NCBI RefSeq assembly: GCF_043641665.1
Contig: NC_092190.1
Location: 17,352,048 to 17,416,047 of the forward strand
Source of the DNA: Enoplosus armatus
Taxonomy: Eukaryota > Chordata > Actinopteri > Centrarchiformes > Enoplosidae
Direction: 5' to 3'
Length of the DNA: 64,000 nt
The position numbers and the translations under genes were made by a program. Positions 42,025 to 54,642 of the stretch are shown here, one piece after another; position 1 is the first letter of the stretch; every line of letters begins with the position of its first letter. The notes under the pieces are model-generated. The model was not told where the DNA came from. It saw only the letters and a list, made by a program, of their open reading frames with translations, and did no database searches.

Positions 42025-42096
42025 GGGGATGTAGCTCAGTGGTAGAGCGTGTGCTTTGCATGTATAAGGTCCTGGGATCAATCCCCAGCATCTCCA
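42025..42096 (+). tRNA. tRNA-Ala (anticodon TGC), copy 3
   Basis: Cloverleaf as in copies 1 and 2, with G3:U70. The anticodon stem has one extra G-U pair (TGTGC against GTATA), and the T-loop is ATCAATC as in copy 2. It is the only member followed at once by a Pol III terminator (TTTT at 42100-42103). Confidence 0.92.
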
Positions 42097-44570
42097 GTGT
42101 TTTAATAGCTTTAATAGTAAATAAAACAGGTGAATGCGCTGTTGAAAAATGAGGATTTGATTGTAACTACAGCATAACAGATGGACACTGGAGAAGTTTT
42201 TTTTTCACGTATAAGAGACTTTGACATGTCGCAGTAGGATGAGCACAGGTGTAAACGATAAAATGAATGATGGCTGAAAATAAATGACGTTCATCAGGAG
42301 GCATTTCCAGAATTAAACCACATTTATTGCTTTTTTTTTGAGTAAACACATTTTTCATTTCCTATCTCAATGCATTCATCCATCAAAACAAATTAACATT
42401 CTGCAATCAGTTCCACTGATCATGTCTTTCTATAAATGTATGAAGTTACAAAAATATAGACTTAGTTGGAAAAATAATAAAATCAAGTCATAAATTCAGT
42501 CAGGTTATAGCCTCATAGCCTGAAACCTCCAACAAGTGTAAGCTTTACAAAAGATCATGACATGTTTGACATGTTTTAGCCCAAAAGTATATGCACTTTA
42601 CCTTACTTTTAAAAAGAAATTAGGTTTTTGTTCATTTCAGTGCAATAACATACGACAGGACTTTTCAAAATGGTTCCCGCTTACAACTGTATTATTTGAC
42701 AATAATGTCATTAATAAGAAAAGGTGCCTAAAAGAAAGGAAATAAATCCATAAATGAGTTTCAGAACTGAAAACTACAGGTGATTTGTTGACATTGGGCT
42801 AAGACATGCAAAACATCTGTACTGTTCTTTCACCTGGTATTAACAGAGGCCAGAGAGGCGCAGCTGAACGCCTTTGTGTCATCCACCCTTAGATGTTACA
42901 TCTGTATTACACTACACTGCAGTGGTTTTAAATCGCAAAAAGAAAAACATGTAATTGACTGTCCCAACACATACAGGTTCCGAGGGTATAAATTCTGCTA
43001 AAACTTGAGTGAGAATAAATACAGTACAAACACATTTCACTAACGCTGAGATGGTAGGAATTACGAGAAAATAATCGGATTTGATCGGAATGCAATGGCT
43101 GCTTTGCTGTCATTTTGGCATGTTTTTTGTTGCATTGTGCAGTTCAATCTGAGCTTTCTGCAGCTTCTTTTATTCCTGACAACATAAAAACAAGCTCAGT
43201 TCATCAACAGTCAGTAATACAGCGGCAGCACATGCAATACTGTGAATGCAGCTGCTCCACAAAAACAAATCGTGTCGTAATGTAACATGTAACTCTGGAT
43301 CTATATCTTAAACACATCACAGCTCTCAGTGGATTTGTGTAACGAATACTTCCTTAATTACTGTGGAACATCTGACTAACAGTCACTGGTGGTGGGATGT
43401 AATCTTAATCTTTGACTCCATGGAGATGCTTAATATCCAGACAGGGTTGTGGGAGGTTTCTGATATGATAAAAGACTGATTTAAACTTTTAGTACGTCTC
43501 TAATAAATAACTTAAATCAAATATCAATTATATAAAGTAATACAATTCCTTTAAAAATATCCTTTCCTTTTGAAAAGTATTACTTTGATGCCCCAAAAAG
43601 ATTTTGATCTGAAAATACAGTAATTTACAACACATACAGATGGATTCAAAAGGATCAAAATAAACTGATATAATTTGATGATATAATTATAATAGAATAC
43701 TGGATTTAAACACACAGTGATAGACAATCATGCCATACATATGCCATATTTCTTTCATTTAAGTAAGTGCAGTAGTTCATAAGAAAGCAGTGAAAAAGTT
43801 TAAAATGTCTCACAATGTGAATTAATTCTTTAAAAATGATTGGCTGCACATCAGGCAGTCATCACTGCTTCAGGGGGGGCAACCTTCCACCAAATGTGAC
43901 TGAAATCTGTGGAGTTTTTGACAAATCCTGCTCACAAACAAACTGAAATCATAATGTCCTCGATGGAGGGAAAAATATTACATATATATGGAATATTTGT
44001 CGTCTATCACTCTCCTGGCTGGTCGGTGGACTAAACTAAAAGAAAACTGTCAGTGCAACATTAAAAAGTGTTCCTTGTCAGACTTGTTCACACACAAACA
44101 CAACACAAAAGATCATCAACAGAGGAATGAACATTTCCTTTATGCTTAGCTAATCACTCTTCCCTCATTCATTATTTTAAGTACAAAATCATTTCCCACT
44201 GTGGTGACATGTTACTGTCCTACTGGTCAGTTAGTTATGAAGAAATCAGAAGTTCAGACCTGAGATAAACTGAGTTATGTTAGTTTCTTAGTTTCAACAT
44301 GCAGAAGCATGCACAGGTTGGGGTTGTAGTACAGGAGAGTCCAAGTGTTTAAAAAAATAAATAATAATAATTGAAACAGTCTCAAGAAGTCGGTTTAGTG
44401 TGATGACTCTCCTGCTGTCAAAAGATGTAAAAGGGTCTGGATTAGTTTGGGGGGTGAGAGGGGATGCTAATGAAATGGAGGACTGTTTTAGTCATATGTA
44501 AACAAAGTATGATGATTTGCATTGTTTTACGTTTGCAGGAACGTTCAGTTACATGAGAAATGAAGCTTTT
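42097..44570. other. Non-coding stretch between the tRNA cluster and als2
   Basis: A/T-rich DNA with no plausible exon. It holds the second copy of the 55-bp element (42225-42279), and I see nothing else notable. The right end approaches the inferred als2 poly(A) site. Confidence 0.5.
42225..42279 (+). repeat. 55-bp dispersed element, copy 2
   Basis: Partner of 17943-17997, in the same orientation, about 130 bases after the third tRNA gene. Confidence 0.75.
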
Positions 44571-44578
44571 GTTCCCTT

Positions 44579-44898
44579 TTTATTACCTGCAGCTTTCTGA
44601 CCTGGTGAGTTCGGTTTGGCTTCTGAGGAAAGGTACTATCAATCCGCACTAAGTGCCTCAAGCTGTTTACTTTGTTTAAAACACAATTCAATTTTCATAC
44701 TTTCAACAAATGAATTTACAGTGGTTGGAGATGAAAAGAAAGAACTTGCTGTAAAATACTAAAAGGAGGTGAAACGCTCTGCCCTCCCCCTCCCATCTCT
44801 CTGTGCAGCCTCCCAGTGGTTTTGACTGGTTTGTTCTGGCAGTGCTTTCATTGCTCTCTCCACTTTTTGTCGACTGTGTGGCGTCGTCCTGTCCGCTC
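44579..44898 (-). other. als2: als2 3' UTR with candidate poly(A) signal
   Basis: An AATAAA reads on the minus strand at 44584-44579, about 315 bases beyond the als2 stop. I take it as the likely 3' end, but other A/T-rich signals lie further left. Confidence 0.4.
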
Positions 44899-47047
44899 CT
44901 ACGTAGTCGACTCCTGCTGGATCTGGATGTAACAGGCCTGCAGCAGAGTAATTTAACTGAGGATTAAGTGACTAAGGACTACCGACTGATGATGATGAAT
45001 ATATTACAGAAACTTAAAAGCACCAAGATTACACACACATCTTTTAAGGAAGCACAATCCTCTGAATTTGTTATTTTAGTAACTTGACCTAAACGTGACT
45101 GACCCATGTGCACTGAGCGATGGCAATTTACAACCATCACGCTGCCTGAGCAGCTCCTATGGGCAGAATGCCATCAGATTTCAAAAGATTGTCACCTAAA
45201 TGTTTTTCCAACCGTGGCTTACATTCAAGAAACAGAGAACGTGTACCATGTATAAAACTATTATCTGTACGTGTGTGTGTGTGTGTGTCCGGGGGTCCCA
45301 CCTTCAGTGTGGTGAACATCAGTCCCAACTCTCCATGCTGAACGTTGGGATCCATCAAATCTTCTATCAGACTGACCTCAGCTCCCAGGTTCCTGATCCT
45401 GGAGAGCAGAGCAGCAGAAACAACGTGTTCAGTCACCAGCCTGCAGCGTCTGCTCACCTCTCCATGTTTGAAACATGATACTTTGTCATAATACCAAAGC
45501 CAAACTGATCAACAAGCTAGTTGTCAGTTAAACAATTGCCTGAGTTTTTCTAGGTGCAAATTAGCTACATTAGCTGTGTACAGAATAATAACTGAATGGC
45601 ATTAGACAACAAATAAACAAAGGGTGTGTGTATGTGTGTGGTAACACACCTCGCCCTGAGCACCAAATAGAGGAAGAGAGGGAGCAGATCATCCATGCAC
45701 CACAGGAAGTTGTCATCCAGCATAGGTTTTACTTCCTGGGTCAACTCCTCAAACGTCTTCTGGATGACGAGCAGTTTGTCTGACGGAGTGAAGGTGGTGC
45801 TGCATGTGTACACAGACGCACATTTTTATTTATACATTTATTAATGCACTTTCAATTTTGTTGCACTGTTATACAAATACAGACTTGTGTTGAAATACTC
45901 TTACTCATACATCTTGGATATTGCTTGGATTTTTTCATTATTGGTGGTAAAACTTTTTAAATCACTGAAACCTCTTCAGTCCCTCCGGGAATTTGCAATC
46001 ATGTGATCACAAGAATGAATGCAAATTGTCCAATCACAATATTTCTGAAAAAAAATGAAGGTCTGATGCAGAAAAACAGTCACAAGCCTCAATGATCCAA
46101 CTTCTTACATATATATATAAAAAAAAAGGGATTCCTGCTTGTTCATCTGCTAATCACACTGCACCGACAGTGAATCAGTCACATGGAAGCTACCTGATTT
46201 GTTGGAGTGTCTCGACAGCGGAAACGAAGCAGGCGTCTGTACTGCTAGACACAATCTGTGACAAAAGAAAACCAGTTACACAAAAGATGCAACAGCACAC
46301 TTTAACCTTATGTTGGAATCACAGGTAATCCATGAGGAGTAAAAAAGTATATTTAGTGTCTGACCTGCTTTTTCTCTCCCAGAATTGACATCCACACTGG
46401 CCAGAACTTCCTACAAGAGATTATAGATTGTGACAACAGACAAGAGTGTGTGTGTGTGTGTGTGTGTGTGCGTGTGTGTATGTGTGTGCGTGGTTATCTG
46501 TAACACACTCTCTTCGTAAGCATACAGCTGTCTGCTTTAGAGGTGGCCAACATTTTAAAAGGTATTTAAAAACCTGGTTACCAACAACCAGATCTTCATC
46601 GTCAAACTTCATTTAGAGACAGCATTTGTGCGTGTACAAACAAATGTGTGTGTCTGTGTGTGCTTGTTGAATGTACACACTCACTCCTGCACTCCCAGGA
46701 AGCTGAGCAGTGACTGGTCGGGCTGTTTGTTGAGTCGGAGGATGCGCTCCCAGTACTGGGCCTCCTCCTGCTCCTCCTGCAGGCAGTACAGGGTAAAGAG
46801 AGGAGGGTAGAGTCGAGGGAGGAGCAGAGGCAGGAGCAGAGAGGAGCAGCTCACCACCATAAGACTGCAGGGAAACAGGGTGGAGGAGGAGGAGGAGGAG
46901 GAGAGAAAGATGAAGGCTCTACAACAACCTGTATTTTCTAATAGCACTGAGATGAAGAAGCTGACAAAGAACTTCTTGTTTCAACGGTGATCCATCTGGA
47001 TGAGTCTTGTTTGGATGTCATCTAATAAGCTAACCATTAGGTCTATT

Positions 47048-47083
<36 letters not shown>

Positions 47084-48367
47084 GACACTCACCCTTGCTC
47101 TGCTTTGTTAGAGTTGTGTCTGCTCTTAGATGGAGAGGCGGGGGGGTCTGGGATGATGCCTCCATCATCTGGTAGCCCCGGAAACAGAAACCTGCAACAA
47201 TTTTAAACATACGTATATTTAATTTAATGCTTTATTTGTGTGTTCTTCCTTGTTTTGCTATCTGATCTCTACATTGTGACAATATGCTTTGTTTAGATTG
47301 TGTCATAACATGCTGAAATATTGTCAGTGTGGTCACTCAGCATCTGATGTGTCACGTAGAAAACAACAATAAAACAATTTCCCTCCTGCTAGCCTTCCTG
47401 AGCGGACATCACACATGAGAAGACGACAGCCCTCTGTAACACCTGAGCCAGGTGAGTTTCTCCACAAACACAACAGGAGAAAAACCAGGGCTGAATGTAC
47501 CATGCAACGCACACTAGATTCCAGTCTACAGAAGGCTGTGGGCTTCATATTTAGAGACAGAGGCGAGAGAGAGGGGTCAGCGTGAGGGATCTACAAAGAC
47601 TGAGCTTGAATCTACCGGACAATGCTGTAGAAATGTGTGAGGTAGGCCTGGACCTCCTGGACGGCCTGCCGGAGCAGCCTGCGGTTGGATCCCACACCGA
47701 CGTAAGTCATCCTATAGACGGTCACCAACGTCTCCACCAGCCAGCCCAGAGGGTGGAGAGGGGTCTCACATGCCTGACATACAGACACATGGACATGCAC
47801 ACTTAAGTATTACACCAACAAAACCACTGACAATGGAACAGATACTGTTTTCCTTGATTCAGTCTGACACTAAGGCAGCACATACACACGATTCACATTA
47901 ATATTATTATTATTATACACTCCACAACACTGTATTATGTACATCCAGCTAAAACTAATTCAGTCTCATACAACAGTCCTGTAATAACCCGCCCCCCCCT
48001 TCATGAAGGTTATAGAAGATGTAGTTTGTGATGCTGCTTAATAGTATTATGTTACACTGAGAGGTGTTTGTAATATTTTGTCTACAAATCAATGCACATA
48101 TTAGTATAAAGAAAGAGAAAGACAGTGATAGAGTTTCACACACACACACAGCCACTTGTACCTTGATGAGGTATCTTCGTATGTTGTCATAGTTCGCGGT
48201 GGTGATTGGTTCTCCATGCTGAGGAATAAACTCCAGACACTCCAATACTTTGCTCTGAGACCTACTGAGGTCTGGGCTACAAACACACACACAAACAAAC
48301 ATACACACACTTATTTTGACATACAGCTGTATCTATCTAAGAAAGCTATGATACAATTTACATTTGC

Positions 48368-48405
<38 letters not shown>

Positions 48406-48573
48406 CGCTGTATCTACCTTTGTCGCCGTGCACTTGTTATAGTGACAGCGATGTTCTCCCAGGCTGCAGTCCTCTCTCCTCTCCCAGCAGCATCACAGCC
48501 CAGTCGACTCCAACACTCACCAAACACACAGACCCACCGGTGACCTGCAGGCACCACGTACTGACCCAACCTG
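44899..48573 (-). CDS. als2: als2 exons 25-34: C-terminal region with VPS9 (Rab5 GEF) domain
   Basis: Exons at 48573-48418, 48276-48162, 47773-47616, 47191-47093, 46864-46685, 46410-46365, 46255-46194, 45799-45650, 45398-45302 and 44937-44899. Words shared with human alsin are [102 protein letters not shown] and [13 protein letters not shown] and DDLLP are the VPS9 signature positions that contact Rab5. The stop is TAG at 44901-44899 after [10 protein letters not shown]. Exon 28 encodes the variable insert ([13 protein letters not shown]), shorter than in human. Confidence 0.95.
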
Positions 48574-50290
48574 CTGCACATGCACACATCGAAACATTTA
48601 TTAAAATACCAAACAGAACACGAGCAGCACTAGACGATACAAACTCTGTGAAAGACTTCCTGTCGTGCTTCCGATGACACCCATCAGCCTCACAATAATA
48701 TTCACACGCCTGAACAGACGAACAAGCAGAGAATATCACAGAATATCAAGGTTTCACAGAGTACACAGTAACACTCACAGCAGGCTGTTTCTCTCTTTGT
48801 TTTCTGGTTCATCGACGGCTGGTTTGGTGTACGTTCCAACCACCTTCAGCCCAGCGGTCCACTCTCCGCTGAACAGGCCCTCCAGGCAGTCCCCGTTAGG
48901 CAGGGATAAAACACCCTGAAGAAGAAGGGAGAGGGAGTAATGAATGTAATGGCCATTAGACGTGGGCAAGAAGAGAGCGTGACAAACACACAGCCGGAGC
49001 GCACAGACAGAAGGAGACAGAGATGCTTTCTACCTTCCCGTTGGCATTCCAGTCATCCGAAAACTCCCCATGGAAAGCCGTGTCGTCATCTGACACCAAC
49101 AGACCCAGACCCTGGTGGAAAACACACAGCGCATCAAACTACACAAACAACGATTAGACACACAGGTGATTCATTCACTACGACCACAGAGTCTGGAGGT
49201 CTAACCCTTCTTTCAGTTTGACTTAATGGCCACACAGGCACACATTGAAGTACATGCTGTAAATAAACAATCGCACATGCTAATCATTTTATTCACTCTG
49301 TTTCCATCATCTCATTGTCTGAGGTCATTTACAGTTGATGTGAGACATTCAAAGCTCAGTGGCACCACCTGCTGTCTGTAAGTGGAACTACACATCAAGA
49401 CACACTGTTATCCACCTACTTAAATCTCATATTCTTAAAAATAGAATCAATGATAAGACATATGAGATGATAATTGATAGCAAGAGGGCTTATATCATAA
49501 ACACAATTTACTGGCCTCGAATCTACTGGGTAATCCAGATTTAAAGCGCCTCAGGCAAAACTCCCAATCAAGTTTCACAGTTACGCAGACTGATGCCCGT
49601 CCTTCCTCAGATTGTTGTGCAGTTGAACCTCTGTGCATCCAGCCACGCATGTGTCAGAATGACGAGGTGGATAGTTCAGGGTGGACTTACACTCATCTTG
49701 TTGTCTCTGAAGGTCCCTTCATAGTACACACCATACTGGGTGACAACCACGGCGCTGCCGTGCCGCAGCTCGTCCAGCCACAGGCCCATGTACTTCTCAC
49801 CTCTGGGAGGAACACATGAGCAACATCTAAATTCGCTCACTGCACATTCAGTACAGTCAAGATAACAAATGAGTATATGCAGAAATGGTTTTAAGTTAGA
49901 TTCCACTGAGAAGTAAAACTATAGCTCTTGTTTTAGTTGACCTTATTATTACAAATAAGGTCAACTAAAACAAGAGGCCTTAGGGGAAACTCCCTAGGGA
50001 GGGGGGCATACTACAACTAGTAAATCTGGATTCTATATAAATAGGAAGCTTTCTTGGGTTTGAGCCAAACCATTAATCACACCTGGTGATGTCATCATGG
50101 ACTCCGTATCCTGTCTTCCTGTCATGGACCCACTGGCCAAGGAAAACGCTGGAGGACGTCTTGGCCAGCTTACCGGAGCTCAGCATGCCGTAACCGTGCC
50201 GCTGTCCATCACAGAAACAGCCCTCGTACACTTCACCACTGGCATACCTGGTGTAGATCCCACAGAGCCATGAATATATACATATATATG

Positions 50291-50331
<41 letters not shown>

Positions 50332-53300
50332 CAAGATAGTGGCAATCTATATGTTTTTGTGCAGAGCAAGGCACTACGACTCCCAGGGTTGTGGGTTCAA
50401 TTCCCAAAATGCTGTGAAGAGGTCATGTAGGATTCCAGTCCCAATTTAGGTGACTTGTGACCTAAGTCATTGCTGAGTCGGACATGAGTCAGACTAAAGA
50501 CTGAATATTGCCTTTACATGTGTCACTTGGTGTCAAGTACTGCTACTTAACTACAGACATGGCCCCTGTGACTCGGGTATGTCCGGTATGCTACTCTCTA
50601 TCTTACTAAAAAGTCAGTAAAAAACAGTGTACTGACTTGTACTTGCCGAAACCATGGATCTTGCCATCTCTCCAGTGTCCTTGGTAACTGTCAGGCTTAT
50701 TCAGCACTTTGTTAGGTATTATACACTCTCCATAGCTGGAAAGAAAAGTAATAATTACAATGTAATCTTTGCTAGTTAATCACATAGTTGTAAATAGCAA
50801 AAATCACCAGCTGGTTTCACCGTTTCAGGCATACTGGATGTTCAAAACTTTGAAAATATTTAATCTTCTGATCAAAGGTCTCTTAAGGGAAGAGAGATGT
50901 AACATATTGGACAAGAACAACATTAATTACACGTTAACCAGCTCTTTAGTACTACACCAGATTAATGTACTTACCCATCCTCCAGTCCACTCTTAAAGTT
51001 CCCGCTGTAGGTCCGTCCATCTGGCCACTTCATGGTGCCTCTGTAACGGCAAATATATTTTACTATTTGCACATAGCCAGTTTTACACTCTGTAGCCATT
51101 CAATTAGCTACTACCAGACAGAATCAACTTAAGCCTTTATTCTAACAAAGTCTGGATTCAACAAAGCTGTCTGTTCAAAAACCCTGCACATGTTTTGATT
51201 GCTCATTCATTCACTTGCACACTGTTCCTCTTTGTCCCACAGATCTCTACTGATTTGAGATTTGAGATTTTAACTAATTAATACGTATGTCAACATTGTG
51301 TGATACTAAGGGTAAGAGCTGGGATTCAATATTCTTCCTCATGGTGCATTCAAGGACACTCCAATATCGAAGAGAACCAATGCACACACTTGAACATGCA
51401 TTTTATGAACACACCTATATGCAAACATTATTCAGTACACACTGTAGCTGCGGAGGTGGAGATAATAGGCACACACACACACACAAAAAGAGACAAACAA
51501 ACACGCTCTCTAACCGGCCATGAACTCGTCCTGCCAGCCAGCCCCCAGTGTACTGGGCGTCTTTAAACCGTCCCTCTCCAGTGAACATGTAGGAGGCCGT
51601 GCGAGACATCGCAGTCACCCCCGGTGATGACCCCTGACCTCCACCCCCCAGCACCTGATCCACTGCGTGGTTAAGCGATCGCAGCCACTTGTTCTGGAGA
51701 GAGAGAGAGAGAGAGAGAAAATAAAAGTTATGTTTTTAAGAAAGAATGGTCATATGAGAAAGAGGCAGAATAAGAGCAGAGAGATGAAAACATCATAATA
51801 AAACAAAAGAATCGTAATGCATACAGAGAAACGTCAGTGCCTCCTGACTTAAGTCAATTCAACTTATAAAATGGACATATTCTGTTCTTGGAGTCACACA
51901 TGAGAGGTGTTGTTGTAGATTGGCCATTGTTGAAACCCTCCCCAACTATATGTCCTGGTACTGCATTGTTCCCATAATAACGCCTTCTACCTTGTCCAGC
52001 CTGTTTCACAGATTGCACCGCACTATGCCATGTTGCTCCAGCACCTCTGGTCACTCAAACAACAAAGATTTGTTGGTCACACTTGATGAACGACAAGTAA
52101 ATCATACAGAGATAATAGGTTTGTCTCCATCTGCTGACGTAAAGACAATTAATCTTATCTAAGCCAAAACCCACACTGAAGAAGAAATGGGAAGACTGAA
52201 GAACTGTGCAGTAAAAAAAAAAGGTTTATTGATGTTTTTATACCAGCTGGGGTGGAATGAATAACTTTAATCTTTTGAAAATCTCAGAGGTGGAAAACCG
52301 AAAATCATCAGCATACTGGGAAAGTTGTTTTTTAGTTGTATTTAATGCTTGCAGCTGACAGCCAAAACAAGAAATAAAAGCCTGTTAGTAGTACAGTACA
52401 TTGAATAGAAAGGTGAATAGTAATAAGATTTTATTATTTATTCACAAATCCCTTCAGAATTGATGACAAAAAAATCATTCTACATCAAGCAAGCTTAATT
52501 GTTTTTTTCATAATATTGATATATATTTATTTTTCTAAATTTGCAGCATAATTTAAAAAATACAATTTGCAAACAACTTCTTGAAGTGGATAATAAGTGT
52601 ATAAATCATAAATGTACCTTCTCTTGTGGTGTCGAGGCTGCCAGGGTGAAACTCTCCTCTGGACAAGTGACTTTGATGGCGTAGCTGAAAAAACGAGAAC
52701 GATAATAAATAAATAATTTTTTTTTACAAGATGATAAAATGTAAAAATCAAAGCAGAAAGTATAACTGAATAAATCAAATCAGGGTTGATAACGCAAAAT
52801 GATAGAAGATGTTTTGATCATTTGGAACAGGAATTTAAGATACCCGCTTTTACTAGTGCTTTTGGGGGGAACAAAAAGATAAAATTTTACATTTCAGGTT
52901 TAAGCAGGTTAGTATCTGGGCTTGGACTCGACTTGTCTCATATACAATAAAGAACTAGCCACTGTCAGCCAGATGTTCCAGCTATCGCATGAAAATGATA
53001 AAACCATTTTTCAATCAGTGACACAGACATCAACCTTTACTCCTTCCCCGCTATAGATGATGTAGTTCCAGAGGAGACCAACCAGCAAGCAACCACAGAG
53101 GCTGAATGTTCACCAGCTGAGGCGCCTTAAAATGCAGTTCATCTTATTAGCCACTAGATGCTGGATCCAAGAGATGGAGTCAAGAAAAAGGACATGAGGA
53201 GAACAAATTTAATTTCCTCCAAGATGTGTCTCAGGGGAAATGGTTGCTTTCCCTGAATATTATGGTTTAAAAAGTGGTATGTGTCATGCCAAGTTTACTG

Positions 53301-54595
53301 TAAATTACTGCTGCAGTGTTTGCTGCTTGTTTCAGCTCCATCCATCACCAGACCAAATAAATAATATGGATTTTCTGAGCTGTAAACTCAAAAGATCCCT
53401 TCAGACCTATGGGTGACATCGCAGACCAGACTGAGGCTATAGCATTACATTACTGCACTCTTATGTTCATTATTCACCATCATTAACACTGTCATCCATG
53501 GACTTGTATTCAGCATTAGTCATGTTAGCTTTGACATTCATTTTGATGGATTTTTAAAACAACAAACTCACAGTCCGCTGCTGTCTTCAGTAACTGGTTT
53601 CACCCACAGACAGGTCAGAGGATAGACGTGGTGTGTGGAGAACTGTGGAGAGAGACAGAGCGGCGCTATTTTATCACCACCTTTCTGCTTACGTAGGACA
53701 CCGATACTTCACTTTATCGCAGAATACCAAATCAATGTTTTCAGGGACGACCAAATCCAGATCATGTGTGTGAGCGAGAGAGAAATGAACCAATAGATTT
53801 GCATCTTTACACGTCTCACTGTAGTTTTTAATATGCATGTGAGTTAGAGAAGGTACACAAAATATCTGTAATACTGTATGTGCATGTGAGGAATGTCACT
53901 GTACACCACGTCCTGATTCCTAAAGTCATGTATTCGTCAACGGTTTCCTCCATGGAGTTTTGATTTGAGTTGGTATTTCTTTCAAGATATTTATTGAAAG
54001 TAAATGAAACTAAACCAGAACACACTCGACGATACTAAACCAAACTTTTATTGATAATGCACAAAAACATGCAAAACCTCTGATATGCTGCTTTGAGTTT
54101 CATTTTTACAGTTGAATTTAACAAAGCCTTACTATTAAATTTACAACGCAAGACGCATGCACGTGTGCAATGCAGCATTAACAGTATGTCCAAGGTCTAA
54201 TACACAACACAGGACATGAACCCAGAACCACAGAGAGAAACAGGACAGGCTTCACTATTGTCTGCTGTTCATTAACACACCACCACCGCACACCAAACAG
54301 AGAGGAAGACAAGCTATTAGTTAGGGTTCAGTGGCACACCGTTTTATACAGAAAGAAACACACAGTACAGAGGGAGAGACACACAGGACAAGGCGACAGC
54401 AAATATAAAGTCACACGTTGTTTTGTTTAGAGCTGGTGATGTTGTTGTCTCTTGGATCAGATGCTTTTGAAAGCCAAAACACTGTGATGAGTTGCATCCG
54501 TTCACCAGCATCTTTACGGGCTGTGAACTACTGTGACTATGACCTCATGTATTTTCACTAACTGACTAATGTTACTATTGCAAACACACCCAAAT

Positions 54596-54642
<47 letters not shown>

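Noticed and set aside
50355..50420. A fourth tRNA gene
   Set aside because: Only the T arm/B-box is preserved; acceptor, D and anticodon stems do not fold, so it was called a SINE-like fragment.
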